DNA from: Thainema sp966674685 | GTDB lineage: Bacteria > Cyanobacteriota > Cyanobacteriia > Phormidesmidales > Phormidesmidaceae | Direction of reading: 5' to 3' | NCBI GenBank assembly: GCA_966674685.1 | Contig: CBKWJC010000002.1 | Location: 82,700-146,699, forward strand | Length of the DNA: 64,000 nt | In this document: one piece after another, positions 43,674 through 51,636 of the stretch | How the letters are laid out: each line of letters opens with the position of its first letter | How positions within the stretch are numbered: the first letter of the stretch is position 1 | Notes under the pieces: model-generated | Seen by the model: the letters and a program-made list of their open reading frames with translations, nothing else | Databases searched by the model: none | What the model was told of the DNA's origin: nothing | Program-made: the position numbers and the translations under genes

Positions 43674-44210
43674 ATGACTTCTCAAACGACTATTCCGGCG
43701 CTCAGCCAGCTTGAATTTCTCCCTTATTTACAAGACGGTCAGATTTCAACTGACTTTGAGCGAAAAGTGGGCGTCTATGCCATTTTTGACGCTGATCAAA
43801 TTCTGCGATATATCGGCTACTCCCGCAACGTCTACCTCAGCCTCAAGCAGCATCTTGTGCGCCAACCGGGAGCCTGCTACTGGATCAAGGCACAGTGCAT
43901 CGAACGACCCAGCCGCGCGATTCTCGAAGAAATCCAATCAGCTTGGATCGCTGAGAACGGCGAGTTACCCAACGGCAACGGTGCGATCGCGCATTTATGG
44001 AATCAGCCCATCGACGCTAAGCAAACGCTGACCGATGCCGAGAAAGCTCAGTATGAACAGCTTGACGATTTAGGCAAAATCAAGTTTCTCAAACAAACCG
44101 CTCGTCGCGTAGAAGCGCAAGTTCTAGACAAACTTCAGGCCAGAGGCGTCGAAATGGATTTGCGCTTTAATCCGAAACTCAAGGAAGAGGGGTTACTTGA
44201 CTTAAAGTGA
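43674..44210 (+). CDS. GIY-YIG nuclease family protein
   Basis: 178 residues. The GIY-YIG core is VGVYAIFDADQILRYIGYSRN (~32-52), followed by the Arg-containing helix. Here the first motif reads GVY instead of GIY. The C-terminal half (KIKFLKQTARRVEAQVLDKL) is helical and probably basic enough to bind DNA. The family includes UvrC-like and homing nucleases; this stand-alone cyanobacterial type has no assigned role. No intron or mobile element is nearby. Confidence 0.82.
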   Translation: MTSQTTIPALSQLEFLPYLQDGQISTDFERKVGVYAIFDADQILRYIGYSRNVYLSLKQHLVRQPGACYWIKAQCIERPSRAILEEIQSAWIAENGELPNGNGAIAHLWNQPIDAKQTLTDAEKAQYEQLDDLGKIKFLKQTARRVEAQVLDKLQARGVEMDLRFNPKLKEEGLLDLK

Positions 44211-44230
44211 GTTTGTCTATTTCAGAACGT

Positions 44231-44360
44231 GAGGCGATAGGAGTGAGGAGTGAGGGGTATAAAAGGCGGCAAAGGGCTGTAGAGGCTGTAAAGGTTGTAA
44301 AGGGCTGTAAAGACTTAGAGCCTGATACTTTCCTCACTCCTCTCGCCTTACTCCTCACTC
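44231..44360. repeat. Inverted repeat flanking a short tandem repeat
   Basis: An imperfect GAGTGAGGAGTGAGG arm (44240s) faces CTCACTCCTCTCGCC...CTCCTCACTC on the right. Between them are degenerate repeats of about 10 bases (GGCTGTAAAGG-type). It lies between convergent genes and could terminate both. Confidence 0.5.
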
Positions 44361-44362
44361 AA

Positions 44363-45502
44363 TCACCGAATCAGACCACCACTTAGCCGCTTCAGCGCCC
44401 GATCTACTGCATCGCTGTAGTGCAGTGTGCCGCAGAAAATTCTGCCCATTGTGTGGGGTGCGGAAGGACGCTTCACCCCGACGCGATAGCTGACTGCTGG
44501 CAGTCGATAGAATGCTCCTGCGAGTCGCTGTGCCCAGCGCATTTCTGTGCCCCAGGTTTGCTGCATGACCTGACTATAGGTTGCCAGAGAGTCTGTCTGA
44601 CCTGTAATTACGCTGTCAATGGCTTCGGCAGCTTTTACGCCGCTATACATTGAGGGACGAATTCCCTCAGCGGTAAACGGATCGACCACACAGGCCGCCT
44701 CGCCCACCAGGAGCGCCTGCTGGGTATGGAGCGGTTGGTCGCCATTCCAGACGCAAATTGGATGGCCGCAGCGCTTAGCCGCTGCTGGATCGACGTTGAA
44801 GCTAGCCGCATACTGCTCCAGAATTGGCCGATAGTCCTGTCCCTTGCTCTTGCTGCGAAATGCGCCCGCTCCGATAGAGTAGCCGTCTGCCTTGGGAAAA
44901 TTCCAGGCATAGCCATTTTTCACCATGCCGAGTTCCAAATGCATCGTCAACGGGTCGTGATCTGCCGGAGCTGGATACTCAATTTCCAGTGCTCCGGCCA
45001 TCTGTACCTGACGCTGCTTGAAGCCCAACCACTTAGCCACTGAGCCTCTCGCTCCGTCTGCTGCGACGAGGTAGGTGCCTGCAAAATCACCTTGCGTTGT
45101 GTGAACCAACCAGCGATCGCACTCAAAGGTGATTCCCTTGGCGACGGTTTGTTCCTTCAAAACCGCCCCTTGCTTTTGCGCCTGCTGCACTAAAAAATGG
45201 TCAAACACCTCGCGGCGCACCATCCAGATGGGCTCAATCGTGTCCAGGTCGGCCTCGACTGGATCGGCCATATTCCAGGTCAGCCGCAGCCGCTGCACCT
45301 TGAGCGAAATGGCTGGCGTAAAGTCAAAGTCAAACCACTGAGCAATTTCTGGCGAAACTCCTCCCCCACAGGGCTTGTAGCGCGGCAGCGTTTCCCGCTC
45401 TAGGATCAGCACTGAATGTCCACGCTTGGCCAGGTGATAGGCGGCGCTGCTGCCTGCTGGGCCTGCGCCAACGATAATGCAATCGTATCTGCTGTTTTGC
45501 AT
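44363..45502 (-). CDS. Geranylgeranyl reductase family FAD oxidoreductase
   Basis: 379 residues. FAD-binding GAGPAGSSAAYHLAKRG starts at residue ~12; PRYKPCGGGVSPEIAQWF, VAADGARGSVAKWLG and LLVGEAACVVDPFTAEGIRPS are typical of the geranylgeranyl reductase/lycopene-cyclase-like group. ChlP itself begins differently and is ~30 residues longer, so this is probably a paralogue that reduces another isoprenoid. Divergent from dtd, with MITE copy D in between. Confidence 0.88.
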   Translation of the reverse strand: MQNSRYDCIIVGAGPAGSSAAYHLAKRGHSVLILERETLPRYKPCGGGVSPEIAQWFDFDFTPAISLKVQRLRLTWNMADPVEADLDTIEPIWMVRREVFDHFLVQQAQKQGAVLKEQTVAKGITFECDRWLVHTTQGDFAGTYLVAADGARGSVAKWLGFKQRQVQMAGALEIEYPAPADHDPLTMHLELGMVKNGYAWNFPKADGYSIGAGAFRSKSKGQDYRPILEQYAASFNVDPAAAKRCGHPICVWNGDQPLHTQQALLVGEAACVVDPFTAEGIRPSMYSGVKAAEAIDSVITGQTDSLATYSQVMQQTWGTEMRWAQRLAGAFYRLPAVSYRVGVKRPSAPHTMGRIFCGTLHYSDAVDRALKRLSGGLIR

Positions 45503-45876
45503 AGGGGAGTTTTGAATGAGTTCACAGCAACTAATATGAAGTCCGCCTATAAGAACCCGATTTATTTTGTGGAACGTTTGCTCCGCAAGCGTTTCACAAA
45601 AAATAAATTATGGGTTTTCGACCAAACTTCATATAATCTCAGATTTGACACCTTGCGAGTTAAGAACTCGAAGACGCTACTGTGTCGCCGCACGCAGCGG
45701 CATAGTAAACCGTCTGTTTTTTGGTGCCAAAGCTGAGCAGGTCAGGACTTTATTTTATAGCGTGGGTCAAATTGATGGTGGTTTGATGGTGATGAACCGT
45801 TGCGGACGATAAAATCACCGTCCCAAACTGACCTGAGCTAGATGTTAAGTGCGATAGATTAGGAGTAAATAAACAC
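45503..45876. other. Divergent spacer with MITE copy D
   Basis: 374 bases containing the palindromic element at 45534-45635. Nothing else recognisable; open frames here are not credible. Confidence 0.45.
45534..45635. mobile_element. Palindromic MITE-like element, copy D
   Basis: Begins ATATGAAGTCCGCC, ends AACTTCATAT. Arms around AACGTTTGCTCCGCAAGCGTTT are imperfect compared with copies A-C, so this copy has started to decay. It lies in the spacer of two divergent genes. Confidence 0.72.
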
Positions 45877-46332
45877 ATGCGAGTTGTGATCCAGCGCGTA
45901 CAGTCATCGTCAGTAGAGGTAGATGGCGAATTCGTCGGCAAAATTGGGCGCGGTCTCAATCTGCTGGTTGGCATTGCCGCTACCGATACGGAGGCTGAAC
46001 TGGAGTGGATGGCGCAGAAATGCCTGGGGTTACGAATCTTTCCTGATCCAGAAACCCAGCGTTTTAGCCAATCTGTCCAGGATATTCGAGGAGAACTGCT
46101 GGTCGTCAGCCAGTTCACTCTCTACGGAGACTGCCGCAAAGGTCGCCGCCCCTCGTTTGATCAAGCCGCGCCACCTGAGCAGGCTGAAGCACTTTATAAC
46201 CAGTTTGTCAGCAAGCTGAGACAGAGCGGGTTGAACGTAGAAACGGGCGTATTCGGTGCCATGATGCAAGTTGCGATCGCAAACGATGGCCCTGTAACAC
46301 TGATCATCGACCGCGACGCAGCCAGCGAATAG
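45877..46332 (+). CDS. dtd: D-aminoacyl-tRNA deacylase
   Basis: 151 residues. It removes D-amino acids wrongly attached to tRNA. Both active-site signatures are visible: SQFTLYGD (~80) and NDGPVTLIID near the end, with the Gly-cisPro part embedded in NDGPVT; the start MRVVIQRV is also standard. Full length and intact. Confidence 0.95.
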   Translation: MRVVIQRVQSSSVEVDGEFVGKIGRGLNLLVGIAATDTEAELEWMAQKCLGLRIFPDPETQRFSQSVQDIRGELLVVSQFTLYGDCRKGRRPSFDQAAPPEQAEALYNQFVSKLRQSGLNVETGVFGAMMQVAIANDGPVTLIIDRDAASE

Positions 46333-46382
46333 CCGCAGTTCATGACTGAGTAACGCATCCAATCCAGATCGGCTGTGATCTC

Positions 46383-46420
46383 ATCCAGCAAATCTGTCAA
46401 AAATATAAAATTTGCTGGAT
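46383..46420. terminator. AT-rich hairpin after dtd
   Basis: ATCCAGCAAAT and ATTTGCTGGAT pair perfectly around a 16-base AT-rich loop, 51 bases after the dtd stop. Confidence 0.55.
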
Positions 46421-46592
46421 AAACCGTTAGTTTGATCTGCGTTTTGGTCACTCTATTACTAGAAAGACATCAACCGTGTTGTGCTGCACATACGGAGAGA
46501 TGAAGGTATCATAAGTTTTAATATTGGTCATGAAGAAACGAATCGTTTCGCGATCGCATCTCTATATCATCTGCTAGCCCATAGGTCGCCAA

Positions 46593-46835
46593 ATGCTTCA
46601 AGATACTCAAACTGTTCGCCACTATCAAAAGCTCACGGATTCTCTCGTTGAGCAATGGAATCGAGGATATCGTACGGATGATTTGCGCTTGTATATAGAC
46701 GGCTATTTGGCCGCGCTACGCCATTCTGGCGTTCTCGAAGCCTTCCTAATCCACCGACTTGAAGAAGAAGTGATCCGTTATCTATACGATCCATCTAATT
46801 TTGAAACGCCTGAACCCCGTCCAGATTTTTACTGA
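46593..46835 (+). CDS. DUF6761-like small cyanobacterial protein
   Basis: 80 residues, helical and acidic: MLQDTQTVRHYQKLTDSLVE, then LRLYIDGYLAALRHS, LIHRLEEEVIRYLYDPSNFE. This compact protein is highly conserved in cyanobacteria (I recall it as DUF6761) but has no known function. It is a single gene with a terminator-like hairpin downstream. Confidence 0.82.
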   Translation: MLQDTQTVRHYQKLTDSLVEQWNRGYRTDDLRLYIDGYLAALRHSGVLEAFLIHRLEEEVIRYLYDPSNFETPEPRPDFY

Positions 46836-46990
46836 CCCAGGCGTTTACTAAATACGTTTACTGAAGCGTCCCCTCTTTCTAAATGGCCATCTGCCGTCTA
46901 CTCATAGTGGCCAAAAAGACGGCTAATAATAGCCTGCTCACTTTTTAATGGGACTGAAATAGCACCTTGGATTTAGCACAACAATAGATC

Positions 46991-47021
46991 AATGGGAGGT
47001 TAGCTAAACTAATCTCCCATT
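46991..47021. terminator. Hairpin downstream of the DUF6761-like gene
   Basis: AATGGGAGGTTA pairs with TAATCTCCCATT (one G-T-type mismatch) around a 7-base loop, followed by TTCGTGTTTT. Confidence 0.55.
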
Positions 47022-47050
47022 TCGTGTTTTAGGTGTTGCTTAATCTGGAT

Positions 47051-47092
47051 ATGAATTGTGATGTGGGGGCACCGCTCCACATCACAATTCAT
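47051..47092 (-). terminator. Perfect 16-bp-arm hairpin
   Basis: ATGAATTGTGATGTGG and CCACATCACAATTCAT enclose a 10-base loop. Placed just after the zinc-ribbon gene that ends at 47125 on the minus strand. Confidence 0.65.
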
Positions 47093-47124
47093 ACTTAAAA
47101 TTGCAGCCCTGTTTCAAGTAGCTG

Positions 47125-47373
47125 CTACTGGGCAATGGCAGGTGGAGTTAGAGGCACAGTTGGTTCAACCGAGATTGAATCAGATAGCGTCAATTTTGGC
47201 TGAGTGGCCTTTGACGACGCCACGTTTGGTGCTAGAAAAAACGGAGAAAATTCCTGGCGACATGAGGTGCAAAATAGTACAATGCTGCCTTTGTTAACGT
47301 GTCGTAGTAGTGGATGATCACAAACAGGACAAAACGCCTGCTGATTACGTTTGGGATTCATTAAATTGCTCAT
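47125..47373 (-). CDS. Small zinc-ribbon protein
   Basis: 82 residues. A zinc site CPVCDHPLLRHVNKGSIVLFCTSCRQE (CxxC-17-CxxC) is followed by a Ser/Thr/Pro-rich tail. Proteins with CPVC-PLLRH...W/F-C--C are common short cyanobacterial proteins of unknown role, probably nucleic-acid or protein binding. The start could also be the second ATG at 47361. Confidence 0.7.
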   Translation of the reverse strand: MSNLMNPKRNQQAFCPVCDHPLLRHVNKGSIVLFCTSCRQEFSPFFLAPNVASSKATQPKLTLSDSISVEPTVPLTPPAIAQ

Positions 47374-47522
47374 GAGAGTAAGGGATTCGGAAATAGATGG
47401 TTTAAGACTGCCAAACCTTATTAAGCCCTAGCCACAAAATTTCAATCATCAGCTATTCAGGTCAGAAAACGATATTTTTGACACTAAAGGCTTATATTGA
47501 ATAGCCACCGGAATATATCAAT

Positions 47523-47717
47523 ATGCCAATTACTCCAGTGTTTTCCACGCTAGTGGAGTACGGAAGTATTTCTCTACCTCCGGCAGGGAAATATTTCTAC
47601 GCGCCTCACGAGGTTGAAAAATGCTATATGGTCTACGAACCTATTGCGAATGAGTTGACCACCGCTATCAAAATCTATAAAACGGCAAAACGGGTTCAAC
47701 ATAATGTATCCAAGTGA
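47523..47717 (+). CDS. Possible small protein, unsupported
   Basis: 64 residues beginning MPITPVFSTLVEYGSISLPP. No family, no clear ribosome site (only a CCGGAAT stretch upstream). Composition is protein-like, so it is listed, but it could be a chance frame. Confidence 0.3.
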   Translation: MPITPVFSTLVEYGSISLPPAGKYFYAPHEVEKCYMVYEPIANELTTAIKIYKTAKRVQHNVSK

Positions 47718-48295
47718 GCAAACAATGACGTTCTTAACAGAAATGATGATGAAACGATGACCAAACTTGCAATTAGTTGGAATAAAAAGAGTTTATAACT
47801 AGAGTTAAGGAATGAGTACGAACAATCACGGAACTTTCATTAGGTTTTATCTTGGATTTTTGCAACAGATTTATTACAAACTTGTTGCAGTCAGGCAGTT
47901 GATAGTGGCCTTGTAGCTCATTTCGCTGAATGCAGTTGAAGCATATAGACTCGTGAGATACGCTCAAACAAATACGATGAGCGCTGTGTAAACCGTCTTG
48001 AATACGGTAGGAAAAACGTTTTGTTCTTATCGGGATGAAATTTTGTTCTTATCGGGATAAAAACCGAACGCATTGGGAACGGATATTACACATCGGCTAA
48101 ATGATGGTTAAAGAATAAGATGAAGCAATCTAAGTTGCTTTAGTCTTTATCATTTACTATTTCTGATAGTTCGGAGTCTATCTAGGGAACGATATAGGCA
48201 AGACTTAAGACAATTCTTGAGCAAACTTAATCAAGATAAGGTAGCCTTGTCTGGGTGAGTTTGTTTTAGATCCATCGCAATTCACCGCAGCGATG
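47718..48295. other. Gene-poor, AT-rich region
   Basis: About 580 bases without a credible gene. It contains a 22-base tandem direct repeat (48019-48062), listed separately. A 64-codon minus-strand frame at 47773-47967 shows no resemblance to anything. Confidence 0.45.
48019..48062 (+). repeat. Two tandem 22-base direct repeats
   Basis: The unit TTTTGTTCTTATCGGGATGAAA occurs twice back to back with a single base change (G to A). It could be an iteron-like or regulator-binding site. Confidence 0.7.
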
Positions 48296-48519
48296 CTAGC
48301 TGTCAGGCATGACTTGCCTCTGCATGACAAGCCGTTTGGCCGCTGCTAACTCCAAATCCAGAATCACATCTTGCACCACAACCGTCAGATGTTGAGCTGC
48401 TACCGTAATGCAGCAGCCTCAGCGGATTCCGGTTCTAGATTGCTCAGGCGTAATGTCAGCAAACTGAAAGGGTGAACGCTTGTTCTCAGTGATGGCAGTC
48501 GTTTTTTCGGCGTCTTCAT
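48296..48519 (-). pseudogene. Possible frameshifted small gene
   Basis: Reading from ATG 48519 gives MKTPKKRLPSLRTSVHPFSL ... LEPESAEAAALR and then a stop. In another frame, starting at the same place, the protein-like stretch VAAQHLTVVVQDVILDLELA, AAKRLVMQRQV continues to a TAG at 48296. One missing or extra base near 48400 would join them into about 74 residues. It may be a decayed gene or a sequencing error; no family is recognised. Confidence 0.3.
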
Positions 48520-48631
48520 GGCAGAATCTTGCGCTCAGTTTCATTTGTTTTCGTGAAATGATTTTGTTTGGGGTTAATATTCATCATTTGTCATGTATTG
48601 ATGCATTAATTTACTTTTTCTGGAGGTTCTC

Positions 48632-48784
48632 ATGGTACATTCGTCCAATTCTCGCTCAACCCGCTCTCAATCCCGCTCCGATCAAGAGATTCATCCGTTA
48701 GATGATTCTTTTGACTTTAGCCAGTGGGCCCAACTTGTGCGTCGGCAGATGATGGCTTCCATTCAGAAGCGGAATGGTCAGTAG
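48632..48784 (+). CDS. 50-residue Ser/Arg-rich small protein
   Basis: MVHSSNSRSTRSQSRSDQEI, then HPLDDSFDFSQWAQLVRRQM and MASIQKRNGQ. It has a near-ideal ribosome site (TGGAGG, five bases before ATG) and a strong terminator 32 bases after the stop. The N-terminal half is a disordered Ser/Arg segment; the second half is an amphipathic helix with conserved-looking SFDFSQWAQLVRRQM. It is probably a genuine cyanobacterial small protein of unknown function. Confidence 0.7.
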   Translation: MVHSSNSRSTRSQSRSDQEIHPLDDSFDFSQWAQLVRRQMMASIQKRNGQ

Positions 48785-48815
48785 ACCGCAGAGATATTAG
48801 AAGAAGCAGAAGAGC

Positions 48816-48877
48816 AAACCCCAGAAGAGGAAATTTTGTAGGCCAGCGCGGCTGCAAAATCTCCTCTTCTGGGGTTT
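48816..48877 (+). terminator. Large hairpin
   Basis: AAACCCCAGAAGAGGA pairs with TCCTCTTCTGGGGTTT, and an inner AATTTTG(TAG)/(CTG)CAAAAT part extends the stem (one bulge). Follows the 50-residue gene. Confidence 0.75.
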
Positions 48878-48914
48878 AATGCAAAATGCGGATTGTTGAC
48901 GGCAATGTTTGAAC

Positions 48915-49376
48915 ATGAATCAATCTTGGCAAGATGAGTTTGTCATTCACCACACCCAGCGACTGCTTTATAGTTTTCAGCACTGGACAGGGCGACCACT
49001 GCTAGAGATTCAGGGTTCACCGATTGAACAGGCGCAGCAGGTTTTTCAAGCGTCTATCGCGGTGTTGTCCCACGGTATGGAAGCTGACCCAATTTTCAAT
49101 TATGGCAATCAGTTGGCACTAGATATCTGGGAACTGAGCTGGGCTGAATTTGTTCAAATGCCGTCGCGCAAAACGGCTGAGGCAATTAGTCAAGAGACGC
49201 GATCGCAACTCTTTTCAACAGTGCAAAAGCAAGGTTACACTCCGTTTTCGGGTATTCGCATCTCCAGCACAGGTCGCCGCTTTCACATTGAGGACGGCAT
49301 TCTCTGGAATGTGATTGACCAGCAGGGCAATCCGCACGGGCAGGCAGCAGTTTTCTCTCGCTACGAGTATCTATGA
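48915..49376 (+). CDS. MEKHLA-domain protein
   Basis: 153 residues from ATG 48915. The MEKHLA domain (PAS-related) spans nearly all of it: SWQDEFVIHHTQRLLYSFQH, ADPIFNYGNQLALDIWELSW, SRKTAEAISQETR and GRRFHIEDGILWNVID. In plants this domain ends HD-ZIP III factors; in bacteria it stands alone and may sense a ligand. About 100 bases upstream of the SLH-fused oxidoreductase, so they may be co-transcribed. Confidence 0.88.
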   Translation: MNQSWQDEFVIHHTQRLLYSFQHWTGRPLLEIQGSPIEQAQQVFQASIAVLSHGMEADPIFNYGNQLALDIWELSWAEFVQMPSRKTAEAISQETRSQLFSTVQKQGYTPFSGIRISSTGRRFHIEDGILWNVIDQQGNPHGQAAVFSRYEYL

Positions 49377-49479
49377 AGACGATTGCGAACAAATTCTGGG
49401 TGAATTCCGCTTCTCTCGAGAACAGATGCCACAATGGCTTCTATCCAGCATGTTCTCTTACTCACGCTTTTGAAGTCGT

Positions 49480-51585
49480 ATGCCCGGCCCGGCCTTTCAT
49501 CAAAACGGTATTTTTGCGAGTCACGTCTTTACCCGTCCATCTGCCAATCAAACCCTCACCTGCCCAGTTTTGATTGTGGGTGGGTCAACCGCAGCCTATT
49601 CAGCGGCGCTGACGGTGCTGAAGTACAGCGAATTAGAGGTTTATCTCGTGCAGCCCCGGCATATTGTTGGTGGGCAGTTCACTACCCAGGGTTTACCCGC
49701 TTCGGACGATGGGAATTTAATTCAGCAGGCAGCCACCAGTGAAACCGTGGAGGGAGAGCGATTTGCCATCTCTCAATCCCAGCGCCAGTTTCGGCAGCGA
49801 CAGCGACAACTCCAACCGCTTCAGGGGCAGGTGGTTAGCAATCCGGGCGGAGGCTGGGTGAGTCCCCTCTGTACCACGCCCGTTGTCGCAGCTACGGCAC
49901 TGAATGATGCGATCGCACCTTTCCTCAATCAAAATCGACTCAAGTTAGTGCCCTATGCTGTGCCAGTTCAGGTGTTTAAGACCAACTCGGTGGAGCGCGA
50001 TCGCATCACGGGCGTTATCTTTCGCGACGTTCAGCGCAATCACACCTTTACGATTAGTGCTACTGTCATTATCGAAGCCACTGATCTCGGCGATCTGCTG
50101 GAACTCGGCAACATTCCGTCCCACATTGGCCAAGAATCTCGCCAGCAAACCAATGAGCGGATCTTGCCTATCGTGCCGCATCCAGAATGCCAGCAGTCGT
50201 TCACTTACGGCGTTGCGGTAGAACGAGTCGCTGGACGCGGACAACCCATGCCTGCACCCAGTACTGAGTATGGCCGCGACCCGTTTACGACAACGTACTA
50301 CAAACAAACGGGCGGCGAGTGGAAACTGCTCGACTTCTATCACGACTTTGGCACCTTCCGCTATCGACGGATGCGGCGGCAGCAGCTTGCTGAAAAACAG
50401 ATCAGCGATGGCGATATCACGGTGCTGAACTGGGGCGTTTCCCATGATCCGGCAGGCAAACTCTACTGTGGCAATGACTATCGGCCTGGTTACTTAGTTG
50501 GCGTTGATGCCGCCACTCGGCAGCGCTATCTGCGGGAAGGCCACAGTCGCGCTCGGGCCTACGTGCGCTATTTGCAGGCGAATGGCTTGGCGGAACTGCA
50601 ACCCCGTGGCGATGTCATGTGGACAAGTGACGGGGTTGCCCTTGATCCGTACATTCGAGAAGCACGCCGAGGACAGGCATTGACCACGATTCGCCATGAA
50701 GACGTAGCCGAGGCATTTTTCCCGACCACTACTGCCCGCGCCACCTGCTTCGACGACAGCGTTGGCATCGGGGACTATCACTATATTGACCTGCATGGCA
50801 ATGATGCCCAAGGACATGTTGCGCCGACAGGAACAGAAATACTTGCCAAACCCTTTTCGCTGCCGCTGGGAGCTTTGGTGCCGCGCTATACCGACGGCTT
50901 GATTCTGTCGTCTAAAAGTATCGGCACTACCCATTTAACCAACGCGATTTATCGGATGCACCCCATTGAGTGGGCAATTGGAGAAGCCAGCGGATTTCTG
51001 GCCATGTTTACGATTTGGACAGGGCTACAGCCGCGTGAAATTGCTCAGTCGTTGGCACTGGTACGCAAGATTCAGGGCTTTATGACCCGCAATCGCATCC
51101 CGATTTTTTGGTTTGATGATGTCGCCCATGATGATCCGGATTTTGAGCCGATTCAAGTGCTGGCGACGGCGGGAATTGTCCGCAGTGAGCTGAATGGTTC
51201 GCTGCATTTTCGCCCCGAAGCCAGCGTCAATCGAGCCGTTGTCTGTGCGGCGTTAGTTAATCTGCTGGGTTTAACCATTATCGTGCCGAATCGACCGACG
51301 TTCACTGATGTACCGAAAACCCACTGGGCCTATGGTGTAGTTGAAACGCTAGCCGACAAAAACATCGTCAGCGGCGTTGATCCGGGACTGTTTGCGCCGG
51401 ATCGACCGATGATTCGAGAGCATCTATCATTTTTAGTGGCTCGCGTGTTGGAGCGAACCAATTTAGTCGTGGCCTACGATGTGTTCCAGCGCACGGGCAC
51501 ACCGAAAGATAGCGCAGTCGTGAAACGGCGCGACCTGTCGCGGATTTTTTACGAGCTGCTAAAGGCAAAATTGAATATTGCATAA
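49480..51585 (+). CDS. FAD-dependent oxidoreductase with C-terminal SLH-like modules
   Basis: 701 residues. The N-terminal ~530 residues are an FAD_oxidored-type enzyme: CPVLIVGGSTAAYSAAL (an altered GxGxxG), HIVGGQFTTQGLPASDDG, VIIEATDLGDLLELG and RMHPIEWAIGEASGF. The C-terminal ~160 residues contain S-layer-homology-like modules: FEPIQVLATAGIVRSELNGSLHFRPEASVNRAVV, then FTDVPKTHWAYGVVETL and IVSGVDPGLFAPDRPMIREH. SLH domains normally bind cell-wall polymers outside the cell, yet no signal peptide is visible. The start lacks a clear ribosome site; the true N-terminus may be at a nearby codon. Substrate unknown. Confidence 0.85.
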   Translation: MPGPAFHQNGIFASHVFTRPSANQTLTCPVLIVGGSTAAYSAALTVLKYSELEVYLVQPRHIVGGQFTTQGLPASDDGNLIQQAATSETVEGERFAISQSQRQFRQRQRQLQPLQGQVVSNPGGGWVSPLCTTPVVAATALNDAIAPFLNQNRLKLVPYAVPVQVFKTNSVERDRITGVIFRDVQRNHTFTISATVIIEATDLGDLLELGNIPSHIGQESRQQTNERILPIVPHPECQQSFTYGVAVERVAGRGQPMPAPSTEYGRDPFTTTYYKQTGGEWKLLDFYHDFGTFRYRRMRRQQLAEKQISDGDITVLNWGVSHDPAGKLYCGNDYRPGYLVGVDAATRQRYLREGHSRARAYVRYLQANGLAELQPRGDVMWTSDGVALDPYIREARRGQALTTIRHEDVAEAFFPTTTARATCFDDSVGIGDYHYIDLHGNDAQGHVAPTGTEILAKPFSLPLGALVPRYTDGLILSSKSIGTTHLTNAIYRMHPIEWAIGEASGFLAMFTIWTGLQPREIAQSLALVRKIQGFMTRNRIPIFWFDDVAHDDPDFEPIQVLATAGIVRSELNGSLHFRPEASVNRAVVCAALVNLLGLTIIVPNRPTFTDVPKTHWAYGVVETLADKNIVSGVDPGLFAPDRPMIREHLSFLVARVLERTNLVVAYDVFQRTGTPKDSAVVKRRDLSRIFYELLKAKLNIA

Positions 51586-51636
51586 TGCACTGTTTGCACC
51601 ACTGCGTTTCCACGGGAGCATTGAGGACTCTGTTGT

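Noticed and set aside
43674..44210. GIY-YIG gene as a homing endonuclease
   Set aside because: No intron, intein or interrupted gene nearby; the short free-standing form is common in cyanobacteria.
47773..47967. 64-codon minus-strand frame in the gene-poor region
   Set aside because: No ribosome site or family resemblance.
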